Below, in pieces: positions 44,755-54,486 of a stretch of 60,350 bases of DNA (position 1 is the stretch's first letter; each line of letters opens with the position of its first letter). The stretch spans positions 1-60,350 of the forward strand of contig RGDM01000017.1 in assembly GCA_009918675.1 (NCBI GenBank), read 5' to 3'. A program made the translations under genes and the position numbers. Under the pieces are notes generated by a model. It saw only the letters and a program-made list of their open reading frames with translations. It searched no databases and was not told where the DNA came from. This stretch comes from a bacterium. Its GTDB lineage: Bacteria > Bdellovibrionota_B > Oligoflexia > Silvanigrellales > Silvanigrellaceae.

Positions 44755-45458
44755 TGCGAATCACGCACATGCTTCGTTGTTTGAGCCTTGCGCGCGTTAT
44801 AGTCCTTGCATTGGCGTTGTCTGGGTGTCTGAAGCAGGCAGGGCAAGAGTTTTTGAGTGATACAAGTTTGTTGTCGCTTCCGCCTGTGGGAAAGAACGGC
44901 GGATTCAGAATCATCCCTGTGACAGCAGCTCGTGATAGCGACAGACCTCGGGTGATTTATCGTTGCAATGATCTGCAGTGCGGAGAAGCTTTTCAGCCAA
45001 GCAATGAAGAACGCGACGTGTTTATTCCTTGTGAGCTAGACAAAAGCGTGTTGCAAAATGGCCGAGTGATGCCCTACCTGCGGGTTGTGGGAGCTCCGGG
45101 TCAACAGAAAGTGATCGTCAAGGAAGCTCATCAAAAGGCATGCATGGCCGCAAAGCCGTTTGAAAAGATATTGGCCGAGGGAGTTCCTCAGACAGCACAG
45201 GTCAGCGGTAGCTCTGGGCAAGCCGCAGGTTCAGCGTGTCGGGCTTTCAAGCAAGACAAGGCTTCTTGCGAACTGAACGCAACTCAGGGGTGTCGTTGGA
45301 CGACTCATCCCTCCCAGAGAATCGGGGCAACGGGGGGAGAATGTGTTGGCCTCTACCGCTCGAATGAACGTGCTAATGGTACTGAAAATATTCAGGTTTT
45401 GCCTAACTCGCAAAGCTCTACGCAGTGGTCTGGCCTGGAGTCCTACAAGGCGAAGTGA
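44751..45458 (+). CDS. Cysteine-rich lipoprotein
   Basis: The 235-residue product has a signal peptide and lipobox LSGC and is translationally coupled to the preceding NlpC/CHAP-like gene. It has two Cys-containing parts: YRCNDLQCGEAF...PCELDK in the first half, and ACRAFKQDKASCELNATQGC followed by RW and a later ECVG in the second, spacing that recalls PSI-type disulfide knots (C...C...CxW...C). No enzymatic motif is visible. It may be a partner or inhibitor of the upstream enzyme; this is inference from position only. Confidence 0.68.
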   Translation: MMRITHMLRCLSLARVIVLALALSGCLKQAGQEFLSDTSLLSLPPVGKNGGFRIIPVTAARDSDRPRVIYRCNDLQCGEAFQPSNEERDVFIPCELDKSVLQNGRVMPYLRVVGAPGQQKVIVKEAHQKACMAAKPFEKILAEGVPQTAQVSGSSGQAAGSACRAFKQDKASCELNATQGCRWTTHPSQRIGATGGECVGLYRSNERANGTENIQVLPNSQSSTQWSGLESYKAK

Positions 45459-45572
45459 GACTTGGGGTATTCGGCCTCACTGGCAAACTCGAAATGACCC
45501 TTGACGGCTCCCATCACTCTCATTATCAAGTGCAGACTTCGAGTCTTGAGGCGTGCCCGGCTCTGCTGGGCC

Positions 45573-45578
45573 TATGAT
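45573..45578 (+). promoter_or_regulatory. rpmG: Possible -10 element of rpmG
   Basis: TATGAT lies 24 bases before the rpmG ATG and would give a short leader containing AAAGGAG. The best -35 candidate, TTGAGG at 45546-45551, is 21 bases away, which is too long, so support is weak. A hairpin GCCCGGC/GCTGGGC at 45555-45571 sits just upstream and could end the preceding transcript. Confidence 0.3.
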
Positions 45579-45601
45579 GATTGAATCCAAAGGAGTGAAC
45601 A

Positions 45602-45766
45602 ATGCGCGAGCTTATCAAGCTTGTAGGATACGACGAAAAAGGTAAGGCAACTGGCTCCGTTTACGTCACCGACAAGAATAAGAAGACGACAACCAAGAAG
45701 ATCGAACTCAAGAAATATTGCAAGTTCACAAAAAAGCACATCACGCATCGCGAAGCGAAAATCTAA
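45602..45766 (+). CDS. rpmG: 50S ribosomal protein L33
   Basis: The 54-residue protein reads [15 protein letters not shown], then a Thr/Lys-rich strand [18 protein letters not shown] and the L33 ending [11 protein letters not shown]. It is the zinc-free (C-minus) type: only one cysteine remains of the usual four. AAGGAGTG precedes the ATG. A strong terminator follows 30 bases later, so it is probably transcribed alone. Confidence 0.93.
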   Translation: MRELIKLVGYDEKGKATGSVYVTDKNKKTTTKKIELKKYCKFTKKHITHREAKI

Positions 45767-45795
45767 GTCAGATTTAACTTCTGCTCTTTTGGAAC

Positions 45796-45827
45796 AAAAA
45801 GCCCCGGAGTTGTCCGGGGCTTTTTTT
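45796..45827. terminator. Strong bidirectional intrinsic terminator
   Basis: GCCCCGGA (45801-45808) pairs perfectly with TCCGGGGC (45813-45820) around a GTTG loop, flanked by AAAAA on the left and TTTTTTT (45821-45827) on the right. It serves rpmG and the convergent RidA-like gene, whose TAA stop lies in the T-run. Confidence 0.95.
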
Positions 45828-46263
45828 ATTGCCGCGATCGCGCAACGACTTTCATCTCAACCGCGATTGGAGTCGGAAGTCCAGTGACTCCGATGGTTGT
45901 GCGCGACGGACCCGTCTCTGCATTGAAATACTCCGAGTAGACCTTATTAAATTTTTTGAAATCGTTCATGATGTCAGTCAGAAAACACTGGGCATCAATA
46001 ATGTCGCCAAGATCGCAGCCAACAACCTGAAGTATGGTTCTGATGTTTTCAATCACTGATCGTGTCTGCACTTCAATGTCATAAGATTCAACCTCGCCGC
46101 TGGGAGAGAGAGTGACCCCGGGGATTTCTTTTTTTCCGCGCTCACGGGGGCCAATACCGGAGACAAAAATCAGCTCGCCATATCTTTTTGCATGAGGGTA
46201 AGGACCCACAGCCTCAGGGGCAATCTCAGAAAAAATCGACTCGGTGTTTTTTGAAATTAACAT
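45826..46263 (-). CDS. RidA-family protein, probable 2-aminomuconate deaminase
   Basis: The 145-residue product belongs to the YjgF/YER057c/UK114 (RidA) family: FVSGIGPRER early on, VQTRSVIENIRTILQVVGCD in the middle and GPSRTTIGVTGLPTPIAVEM near the end. PYPHAKRYGELIFVSG resembles 2-aminomuconate deaminases rather than ordinary RidA, and the partner upstream gene is a matching semialdehyde dehydrogenase, so a role in 3-hydroxyanthranilate/tryptophan breakdown is likely. ATG 46263 is the family-consistent start; a weak GAAGAA precedes it. The frame is open to 46377 through a tandem 21-base duplication. Confidence 0.72.
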   Translation of the reverse strand: MLISKNTESIFSEIAPEAVGPYPHAKRYGELIFVSGIGPRERGKKEIPGVTLSPSGEVESYDIEVQTRSVIENIRTILQVVGCDLGDIIDAQCFLTDIMNDFKKFNKVYSEYFNAETGPSRTTIGVTGLPTPIAVEMKVVARSRQ

Positions 46264-46305
46264 TGGAGTTCTTCTTTCGCAGTTTGGAGCTCTTCTTTCG
46301 CATTT
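46264..46305. repeat. 21-bp tandem duplication before the RidA-like start
   Basis: Two adjacent 21-base units (46264-46284 and 46285-46305) differ at two positions. They lie immediately upstream of ATG 46263, so each contains the AAAGAAGA sequence that would act as ribosome site. In the open frame they would read CERRAPN and CERRTPM. Confidence 0.8.
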
Positions 46306-46318
46306 TGAATGAAGAGAA

Positions 46319-47776
46319 TTATTTTTCAAATCCACTGAGCTGTATGCAGATGTCTTTTGCCTCTGTGTAAAAATCATACGACCAATCGCCGCCTTCGCGT
46401 CCCAGGCCAGATGACTTCATGCCTCCGAATGGAACCCGCAAATCGCGCAAAAGCCATCCGTTGACCCAAACAACACCAGCTTCAACGGCGCGCGCAACGC
46501 GATGAGCACGTGAGATGTTCTCTGTCCAAATCGATGCGGCCAGCCCATATTCCGGTTCATTTGCGAGACGCACTACTTCGTCCTCGGATTCAAACGCGGT
46601 GACGGTGACAACGGGGCCAAATATTTCCTCTTGAATTGCACGGCTATCGTGCGGAACATGAATGAGAATTGTTGGCTCATAGAAATGCCCTGAATTAAAT
46701 GGGGCAGGCAGTTGAGCGCGTTTTCCTCCATGAAGGACACGGCCACCGTCGGCAACCGCGAGCTTGACGTAGGAATCAACTTTTTCCAGATGAGCGGCAC
46801 TCACAAGCGCTCCCATCCGCGAGTCGGGATGTGTTGGGTCTCCAACTTTGAAGTTTCTCGTTTGCGCAATGAAGCCATCGAGAAATTCTTCGAGTATTGA
46901 ATTATGAACATAGATACGTGAGCCGCAAAGGCAGATCTCGCCTTGATTTAAAAAACTTGAGCGAACCGTTGTTGCGATTGCCTTGCTCAGGTCTGCATCA
47001 GCGAAAACGATGTTTGGATTCTTGCCACCCAGTTCCAAGCTGACTTTCTTAAAGAGAGGAGCGGCGGTTGTTGCTAAATGCGCGCCTGTTTCGGTTCCGC
47101 CGGTAAAAGAGATCGCTTTAACCTTCTTGTGTTCAACGAGGGCTTGCCCAGCCGTAGGGCCGCGTCCGAAGACCATGTTCACAACTCCGCCTGGAATTCC
47201 GGCTTGATGCAGGACATCGCACAGCATGAACGCGGTCAGCGGGGTGAGCTCAGAGGGTTTACAGACGACCGTATTGCCAAAGGCAATTGCCGGTGCAATC
47301 TTCCAAGTGAGCAAATAGAGCGGCAGATTCCAGGGAGTAATCAGGCCAACGACTCCAACGGGGTTTCTCTCGATATAGTGGAAAACGTGCTCGCCGGATT
47401 TAACTGATTTTTCTTCCAGATGGTGCAGTCTGGTTGCAAAAAATCTAAAGTTTTCAACGGCTCTGGCAATGTCCATTGATTTCGCAAGCCGGAGTGGCTT
47501 GCCCTGATCGGAGGATTCCGCCGCAGCGAATTCGTCGGTTCTTTTTTCAAGAATGTCAGCAACCTTCATGAGCAGAGCAGAGCGTTTTTGCGCACCGAGA
47601 GAGTTCCAAAGTGGGAATGCGCTCTGGGCAGCTCTCACAGCTGTGTCGATATCTGCAGCGTCAGAATCAGGACATTGGCCATAATTTTGACCTGTTGCCG
47701 GATTTTCGACATCGAGCCAGCTCTTTGACAATGGGTCAGAAAATTGACCCGAGATATAATTTTGCAATCTTTGCAT
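46319..47776 (-). CDS. 2-aminomuconic / 2-hydroxymuconic semialdehyde dehydrogenase
   Basis: The 485-residue NAD-dependent aldehyde dehydrogenase carries GVVGLITPWNLPLYLLTWK, the cofactor loop SFTGGTETGAHLA, general-base Glu in LELGGKNPNIVF and catalytic Cys in NQGEICLCGSR. The two-Cys form GEICLC is typical of the ALDH8A1/AmnC group that oxidises 2-aminomuconate semialdehyde. Together with the RidA-like gene 55 bases downstream it would cover two steps of the kynurenine route after ring cleavage; the dioxygenase and decarboxylase are not in the window. It is distinct from the class 3 enzyme at 18444. It diverges from the giant gene. Confidence 0.83.
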   Translation of the reverse strand: MQRLQNYISGQFSDPLSKSWLDVENPATGQNYGQCPDSDAADIDTAVRAAQSAFPLWNSLGAQKRSALLMKVADILEKRTDEFAAAESSDQGKPLRLAKSMDIARAVENFRFFATRLHHLEEKSVKSGEHVFHYIERNPVGVVGLITPWNLPLYLLTWKIAPAIAFGNTVVCKPSELTPLTAFMLCDVLHQAGIPGGVVNMVFGRGPTAGQALVEHKKVKAISFTGGTETGAHLATTAAPLFKKVSLELGGKNPNIVFADADLSKAIATTVRSSFLNQGEICLCGSRIYVHNSILEEFLDGFIAQTRNFKVGDPTHPDSRMGALVSAAHLEKVDSYVKLAVADGGRVLHGGKRAQLPAPFNSGHFYEPTILIHVPHDSRAIQEEIFGPVVTVTAFESEDEVVRLANEPEYGLAASIWTENISRAHRVARAVEAGVVWVNGWLLRDLRVPFGGMKSSGLGREGGDWSYDFYTEAKDICIQLSGFEK

Positions 47777-47958
47777 CCTACCAAAATTCCTCGGTTTGTT
47801 ATCCTCGGCACTCTAGTGCGTGAATACAGACTTGTCCAGATTTCATCAGCTTGCAGACCTTTTGACACGATGTCGGAAGACCGACGGAGTGGGCCTTTTT
47901 TGCTCTAAATTCTTTGCCCATCATGACCGAGCATGGTGATTGCAGAGAGGTCATCAAT

Positions 47959-50900
47959 ATGAACTTCATCAGGGTCTTGGTTTTCGCCGGGCTGATGGGA
48001 ATGACAACGGTTTACTTCGGGTGCGAAGAAAGCCGAGTCTCTTCCATCGTGCCGCAAACCTCTGCAACCCTGACAGATCTCGACTACGATTCCATTGGTA
48101 ACCACGCCGTCTGGGTGATGCAAGACCAACTCCGGAAACAAAACATTCCCAATTCGAATATTGATCGTGTGACGCGCGCAGCACTTGCTGAAGTTCGTTA
48201 CGCAAAGCCAACTGAAGGTCCGCTGCAGTTGGGTGAGTCTGATTACGAACAAAACCAGACCGAAGGAACTACCAAAGCAACGACAGTGAGCGACGCAGAT
48301 GCTGCGTTGGCATTGCGCGCGGCTGTGCGTGGTGCGATGCGTTCGATTGCTGAAATTAAGAGTGAGCTTTCTCCCGAAGACCAAAAAATCTACACAATGG
48401 CCATTGTAAACAGTGGTCTTATTGTATCGAAATCCGCGAATGATAAATCTTCTTCTATGCCCGTCGCTCTTCTCGCACAAGCCTCGATGACAGAAGTGGG
48501 CCGCAATCTCTCTGCAAGCGGTATTACGAACGTCTCGTTGACTGATGTGATGAAGGACGTTGCCTCGACCTCGGTGTCGTTTCTGGGTTCACTGAAGGTC
48601 TCGAGTGATCAGTTGGTGGATGCGGTTGCGGCTATTGCTGCTGGTTTGTCTTCGGGTGCCAGCAACGAAGGTAATGCCAACGCCATATCCAAGACCGTTG
48701 CAAATGCGGTTTCGTCGCAATTGCCTTCGTTGGGTCTGCAGGCTGAAAAGCTGACCACGGCGGTAAAATCGATTTCAACAAAAATTGTTGAAGGATTGAG
48801 TGCAACTTCGCTGTCTGCGCAAGTGCTGACAGACGCAAAGGCTGGTTTGTCGGAAGGGATTATTTCTGGACTTGGCACCGCTGTTGCGCAAGAGCAAAAA
48901 GATACACTCGCGCAGTCTGTGCAAAAGGCATTCTCCGACCCTGGTCTTGGTTCGGTTAAAGTTCTTCAAGAAGATCCCACAACGCGCGAAATCACCTTGT
49001 TTGGAGGTGTGTACAACAGAACGTTGCCAGTGAATTTCAACGACGTTCTTGCGCAGTGTGGTTATAGTGCTTCTGATGCTGCGAGAACGCGATTCTTGCT
49101 CAGCTCAATTTATTCCGGTGAACTGCGTAAGGGTGATGTGAAACTCTATCAGGGTGCTCTTTGGGTGCCTGGTGAGTTTATTGAATGGACGCCGCCCTTG
49201 ATGGCGAAAGATGGTCAACGCGCATTCAAGTTGACTGCTTTGCTTGGTGATACCCTAACACCACGCACCGTCAACGTGACGGTTTATGTTCAAGGTGCAA
49301 ATGAAGCGCCAACCCTGACTTCGATCCGCACTCTCACAGGCGGAAAAGAAGATTCTCCGCAAGTCATTACATATGATGACCTGCGTTCTTCTTCAGATTT
49401 AAGTGACCGTGATTCGGGCCAGGTTTATTTCAAAATTTCGAGCGTTGGAAACGGCAAGGTTTTCAAAGCGGGTCAACAGTTGATGGTGGGCTCGTTGGTT
49501 GGTCCGGGTGAATTCGTTGTTTGGAATCCAACCGCCAACAGCAGTGGTACGTTGAGTCCTTTTAAAGTTGTTGCCTACGATGGCGATCTTGAATCGGCGA
49601 CACAAGTTGATGTCAACGTTCTCGTGCTGCCTGTAAATGATGGGCCAACGGTTGTTGCAAAATCGACTGTGGTTGATGCATCGGAAGACACTGCATACAC
49701 GCTCACAAACGCGCGCTTGAAGGAAATCACTCAGGCGAATGATGTTGAGTTCGATCAATTGTCATTTAAAATCACCGAACTTTCTCAAGGTGTGATGAAG
49801 CGTGCCGACGGCTCGGTGTTTGCCGTGGGTGAAATGGTTGGTCCGAGCGATACTGTTTACTGGGTACCTCCGAAAGACGTGTTTGGACTGAAGCAACCTG
49901 GGTTCAAGGTGGCAGCATTTGATGGCACCGACTATAGCCAAGTTGAAACGGTTGTTTCTTTCGACATTGCGCCTGTGAACGATGCACCTACACTTTCGAG
50001 TATCAGCACTTACACCTCCGCTGTGGAAGGAAATAAATTCCAAATTTCATTCGACAGCATGATTGCGAAGTCGGATGTTAAAGACGTCGATAACACAAAC
50101 CTGATGTTCCGCTTAGTGAGCGTTCAGGGCACCAACGGCGAAGCTGTTTATGCAGACGGCAGTAACGTACCACTCACTGCGGGTGCGATTTTCAAACCAG
50201 GAGATGTCTGGGTTTGGACTCCTCCGGCGAAGTATTACAGCAGACAGGTGCAGGCATTTACAGTTGAAGCGTGGGACGGCAACCTTGCCAGTGCAAATAA
50301 GGTTGCGGTGAACTTTGATGTGCTCGCGGTGAATCAGCCGCCGACATTCCGCTCACCTGCGCGCAATGCTGGCGCGATTCCCGTTCTGGCCTCGAATGAC
50401 TATGTCATTACCTATGAAAAGATGGCCAATGACCTTGAGCTCCAAGATGCGGAAAACGGCGCAAGCGTTCCGCCTTCGTTCCGTAAAGCAAAACCAATTT
50501 TAGTGATTGAGAATGTTGATTTTGGTCTTCTTAAGAAAGACGGCAGCAACGTTATCAATGGTGTTACAACCCTTGAGCCCGGACAAACCTGGGTGTGGAC
50601 AGCTCCAAGCGATCGTTTGGGAGTGGTTGATGCTCTTACAGTGCGCGCTCGAGATGCTGATAGCACTTTCAGCCGAAGCGCGGCCACCTATGCGTTTGAT
50701 GTGCAGCCACGGCCCAATCATGCGCCTGTGTTTACTTCTGTTCAAACCATTCAAGGTGCCCGGGAAGATTCACCGTTCACGTTGTCTTTTGAAGCTCTCT
50801 TGGCGGCGTCGAATGCCACGGACGAAGACAACAACGCTGTGCTCTTCCGCATCCGAGAGTTAAATTCGGGTGTTTTGAAGAAGGGTGCGACAGTCATCAC

Positions 50901-53900
50901 CAACGCAATGCTTGCAGATCCGGGCGTGCTTGTTGGACCTGGCGATGTGTTGACCTGGACGCCAAACTTGGATGACTTCAATCCTGCGCGGGTTGCGTTC
51001 AAGATCAGCGCAACGGATAGCGTTGCCGACAGCGCGGTGGTTGGCTCTACCCTTGATGCGTCGCGCTTTGTTCCAGTGGCGTTTAATGTTGCGCCGGTCA
51101 ACGACGCTCCCAAGTTGAGTTCAATAGACAAGATTAGCAAAGATTCGAACGGCGCGGTGATTTTGGAAGACACGCCCGTGAGCCTGACATTCAGCCAATT
51201 GTATTTTGCAAGCCATTTCTCTGATGTTGATGATGAAGTGCTTGCTGCGGCGGATCCAAACAAATCATTCAATCATCGCTTCGTAGTTACACACATTCAG
51301 CCAGGCGCAAAATTGATAGTTGATGGCACTGAGCTGATTGAAGGCCAGGAAATCGTTAAGTCTGCGATGAGCATTTCTTGGGTACCACCGCTCAATGCTT
51401 ACGGTGAGATGACCGCATTCAAAGTGAAAGTGAAGGACGAAAACCCACTGGGTGCGCTGGACAGCGGCATTGAGATGCCCGTTGTGGTTGCTGTTGCTCC
51501 GGTGAACGATGCTCCGGTTTTAACCATTGCCGCAAATGAACCTGCTGCGAATTATCGTTTGTCGGGTGCTCAGGAAGATATTCTTTTTGTTCTGCCGTTT
51601 GATTCGCTGCGGCAGAAGTTGATGGGATACATTACTGATGTGGATGGCCCACAATTCGAATTTATGGTGAGTCCGGTCGCCGATGCGTCTGGAAACGCAA
51701 CTCTGGGAACACTGAGCAAAGGTGGAACTGTTGTTGCGCTTGGTCAGAGCGTGCGCTTGCAGCCCGGCGATTCGTTGGTTTGGCAACCACCTCTGCATGT
51801 CAATGGCATTCTTGCTCCATTCTCGGTGAGAGCATTTGATAGTGCGCTCTCAAGCGCAAATGCAGCTCTGGTCCAAGTGAGTATTCAAGCGATTAACCAT
51901 CCACCTGTGATTGCGACCAACAAAACTGTTGTCACACAGAAGAATACAGCATTGACCATTGCGCATTTGGCAATGACTCAGCTCCTCGAACTCACGGATG
52001 TTGAAAACTCGATGCACCCGGGCAATGCTGCGACATCATGTCCGTCGGCTCCGAACGTCTCGTTCAAAATCATGGAAATTCCGGGAGGCAGCATCACCAA
52101 GCTGAATGCCTCTGGAAATTCAGTTGCACTGAATCCGGGTGATGTTGTTGGCCCTTGCGAAAAACTCGTCTGGCTGCCGCCACTCGATGGTTTGGGTGTG
52201 TTCCCCGGCGTGCGTGTGCGTGCCGTGGACGATCAAGGCCTGATGAGCTCAATGACCGGGCTAATCTCCTACGAAGTTCAGGGAAGCAACGCTGCGCCGT
52301 TCTTCTCAACAAACACGCCGACGACCTTGCAAAATGGTAAACAAGATTTGCCTTATACGGTCACCTATCAGGCTCTTCTCGAAGCAACCGGGGCTTTGGA
52401 TCCGGAAAATAATCCGATTCGTTTTGAAGTTTCGCCCGGCTTAAATGGCAGCACAACGTACAAAGGAACCACGTTGATCAGCGGAGCTCCAGTGCTGGTT
52501 GGACCTGGTGAAACCATTCTTTGGAATCCACCACCCAAGGTGAACGGCGTGCAAAATGCATTTGAAGTGCGCGCGTTTGATAGCGATAAATACAGTGTTG
52601 ATGATGCAAATACGGGTCGGCTTGCAAAGGTGACTGTCACCATCAACCTCGGTGTCGTGAACCGTGCACCTTCGATTAACGTCACTCCCATTTTGGCCGG
52701 TACAGCCAATGACACGGCGCTTGAAGATTTGCCTTACGAGATCACGGTTGCGCAATTGCAATCTGCAACTCAGGCCACCGACCCCGACTTGAACGCTGTC
52801 ATTCGCTTCAAAGCAAATGCGAATTATCCTGTGTCTGGCAAACTTGAGTACGAGTTGTCGCCTGGGGTTTGGCAGCAGGTAGGCTCGAACCAAGGCGATG
52901 TCTTGGGCAATGGCTATACACCGAAATGGCGCTGGACTCCTCCACTCAATACCTATGGACCGATCAAGGCATTTGCTGTGCAAGCCTTTGATGGAGACGC
53001 TGCCACAGGCTTGAACCCCGTCGCAGTACCAGTCACGATCAACGTCAACCACGTGAATCATACCCCCGTGCTTGGTTCTCTTGCGGGTGGTTTGCCAACC
53101 ATCGCAACCTTGCAAGGTGGAATCGAAGACCAAGCGTATTTGATTCGCTACGACGCTTTGTTCGCCGCAGGTGTTCCGAGTGATGTGGATGGCGATCTGC
53201 TGCGCTTTAAATTGAAGTCGGCGGGTGTTGGCACAGTGTTCAAAAATGGTAATCCAATTGCACCGGGTGAATTGCTGTTGCCTGGCGAGAATTGGACATG
53301 GCAGCCACCTGCAAATGCAAGCGGTGTGCTGACAGCGTTTAATATCGTCGTTTTCGATGGTGCGGCTGAAAGTCCTGTGAGCCTGCCAGTCACTGTGAGC
53401 GTTGCTGCAGTGAATGATGTTCCTGTGTTTGGTATTGCGGCTGCGCTCAACAATGCAAATAAAAACCAATCGGGCGGATACAAAATTACCTTTGCTGACA
53501 TTGCTGCGAAGATCCCGGTGGTGGATGTCGAGACGCCACAAAATCAAATTGAGTATCGGATTGAAAGTGTTGGTGCAGGTACTTTGCGCATGGGCCCTGC
53601 GCAAACGGGAGTTGATGTTGCAACGTTGGCAAACAAACCGATGCTGCGCGCTGCGGGCGGAAATGGAATTGCAGCTGATTCGCAATTGAATTGGACTCCA
53701 CCTCTGAATGCCACGGGCACCTTTACGCTGATGAGCGTGCGCGCATTTGATGGTACTGACTACACGGTTCAAACGGTTGATGTTCGAATCACCGTTGTGG
53801 GCGGCAACGCGGTTCCAACAATCAACGCTGGATTCACTTTGGGCAGCAGCACGGTGCCAACTGAGGGTACGTATCAGAACGTTCCATTGGTTATTTCCTA

Positions 53901-54486
53901 CGAAACTCTACTCGGCAAATCGGCTGCAGCGGACACCGACCTGACGACGGTTTATTTACAAGTCACGAATCTTGAGAGCGGGATTTTGAAGATCGGCAGC
54001 AATGTCTATAGCACCGCAGGAGTGTTGGACCCGCCGCCGAAGTTTGGTCCGGGTGAAAAACTGACCTGGTACCCCGCCGCGGAAGCGCGCGGGGTTGATG
54101 CCGCTGCGCTCAGTGCGTTCCGTATTAAGGCTTATGACAATATCGATTCTTCGCTGAATGATTCGCTGGTGAAGGTCAATGTGACACCGCTCAATCAAGC
54201 GCCGCTGATTGCAAGCAGCACGGTGTTCAATGACGCTTCGCGCAATCAAGAGTATTCAATTGACTTCAACACTCTCGCCGAGAGCCTGGCGATTTCCGAT
54301 GTTGAAGATATTAATCCGGCAGAGACGCTTGCCTCGAATGTAAACAAGTATGGAAAGATGAAGTTCCAGGTGGAATCCATTCTTGGAGGACAGTCGCTCC
54401 GCATTGGTGCCAACGTGGGTTCAGCGTCACCTTGGTCGCCAACGAACAACATTCTTCGTCCGAATGTGCGACGATGGGCAAGGTGA
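47959..54486 (+). CDS. Giant cadherin/Ig-like repeat lipoprotein, part 1 (N-terminus to first frame break)
   Basis: From ATG 47959 (GAGAGGT upstream) the protein begins with a signal peptide and a lipobox-like YFGC. About 310 residues of Ala/Ser-rich helical sequence follow (STSVSFLGSLKVSSDQLVDA and similar). Then come modules of about 100-130 residues with a shared plan: an ED/QN-PF/Y start, a D-x-D-x turn, GxLxKxG, VGPGExxxWxPP, a xxFxVxAxDG strand and a VNDAP-type junction, resembling cadherin-like tandem-95 repeats that often bind calcium. Fifteen modules, the first degenerate, lie in this part; the last is cut. The stop at 54486 follows a break near 54465-54473, where coding continues in another frame. 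Probably a surface adhesin. Confidence 0.85.
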   Translation: MNFIRVLVFAGLMGMTTVYFGCEESRVSSIVPQTSATLTDLDYDSIGNHAVWVMQDQLRKQNIPNSNIDRVTRAALAEVRYAKPTEGPLQLGESDYEQNQTEGTTKATTVSDADAALALRAAVRGAMRSIAEIKSELSPEDQKIYTMAIVNSGLIVSKSANDKSSSMPVALLAQASMTEVGRNLSASGITNVSLTDVMKDVASTSVSFLGSLKVSSDQLVDAVAAIAAGLSSGASNEGNANAISKTVANAVSSQLPSLGLQAEKLTTAVKSISTKIVEGLSATSLSAQVLTDAKAGLSEGIISGLGTAVAQEQKDTLAQSVQKAFSDPGLGSVKVLQEDPTTREITLFGGVYNRTLPVNFNDVLAQCGYSASDAARTRFLLSSIYSGELRKGDVKLYQGALWVPGEFIEWTPPLMAKDGQRAFKLTALLGDTLTPRTVNVTVYVQGANEAPTLTSIRTLTGGKEDSPQVITYDDLRSSSDLSDRDSGQVYFKISSVGNGKVFKAGQQLMVGSLVGPGEFVVWNPTANSSGTLSPFKVVAYDGDLESATQVDVNVLVLPVNDGPTVVAKSTVVDASEDTAYTLTNARLKEITQANDVEFDQLSFKITELSQGVMKRADGSVFAVGEMVGPSDTVYWVPPKDVFGLKQPGFKVAAFDGTDYSQVETVVSFDIAPVNDAPTLSSISTYTSAVEGNKFQISFDSMIAKSDVKDVDNTNLMFRLVSVQGTNGEAVYADGSNVPLTAGAIFKPGDVWVWTPPAKYYSRQVQAFTVEAWDGNLASANKVAVNFDVLAVNQPPTFRSPARNAGAIPVLASNDYVITYEKMANDLELQDAENGASVPPSFRKAKPILVIENVDFGLLKKDGSNVINGVTTLEPGQTWVWTAPSDRLGVVDALTVRARDADSTFSRSAATYAFDVQPRPNHAPVFTSVQTIQGAREDSPFTLSFEALLAASNATDEDNNAVLFRIRELNSGVLKKGATVITNAMLADPGVLVGPGDVLTWTPNLDDFNPARVAFKISATDSVADSAVVGSTLDASRFVPVAFNVAPVNDAPKLSSIDKISKDSNGAVILEDTPVSLTFSQLYFASHFSDVDDEVLAAADPNKSFNHRFVVTHIQPGAKLIVDGTELIEGQEIVKSAMSISWVPPLNAYGEMTAFKVKVKDENPLGALDSGIEMPVVVAVAPVNDAPVLTIAANEPAANYRLSGAQEDILFVLPFDSLRQKLMGYITDVDGPQFEFMVSPVADASGNATLGTLSKGGTVVALGQSVRLQPGDSLVWQPPLHVNGILAPFSVRAFDSALSSANAALVQVSIQAINHPPVIATNKTVVTQKNTALTIAHLAMTQLLELTDVENSMHPGNAATSCPSAPNVSFKIMEIPGGSITKLNASGNSVALNPGDVVGPCEKLVWLPPLDGLGVFPGVRVRAVDDQGLMSSMTGLISYEVQGSNAAPFFSTNTPTTLQNGKQDLPYTVTYQALLEATGALDPENNPIRFEVSPGLNGSTTYKGTTLISGAPVLVGPGETILWNPPPKVNGVQNAFEVRAFDSDKYSVDDANTGRLAKVTVTINLGVVNRAPSINVTPILAGTANDTALEDLPYEITVAQLQSATQATDPDLNAVIRFKANANYPVSGKLEYELSPGVWQQVGSNQGDVLGNGYTPKWRWTPPLNTYGPIKAFAVQAFDGDAATGLNPVAVPVTINVNHVNHTPVLGSLAGGLPTIATLQGGIEDQAYLIRYDALFAAGVPSDVDGDLLRFKLKSAGVGTVFKNGNPIAPGELLLPGENWTWQPPANASGVLTAFNIVVFDGAAESPVSLPVTVSVAAVNDVPVFGIAAALNNANKNQSGGYKITFADIAAKIPVVDVETPQNQIEYRIESVGAGTLRMGPAQTGVDVATLANKPMLRAAGGNGIAADSQLNWTPPLNATGTFTLMSVRAFDGTDYTVQTVDVRITVVGGNAVPTINAGFTLGSSTVPTEGTYQNVPLVISYETLLGKSAAADTDLTTVYLQVTNLESGILKIGSNVYSTAGVLDPPPKFGPGEKLTWYPAAEARGVDAAALSAFRIKAYDNIDSSLNDSLVKVNVTPLNQAPLIASSTVFNDASRNQEYSIDFNTLAESLAISDVEDINPAETLASNVNKYGKMKFQVESILGGQSLRIGANVGSASPWSPTNNILRPNVRRWAR

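Noticed and set aside
52441..53772. 443-codon open frame on the minus strand inside the giant repeat gene
   Set aside because: It is antisense to well-conserved modules, is Arg/His/Cys-rich with no recognisable domain, and similar antisense frames occur along the whole gene as a result of its codon use.
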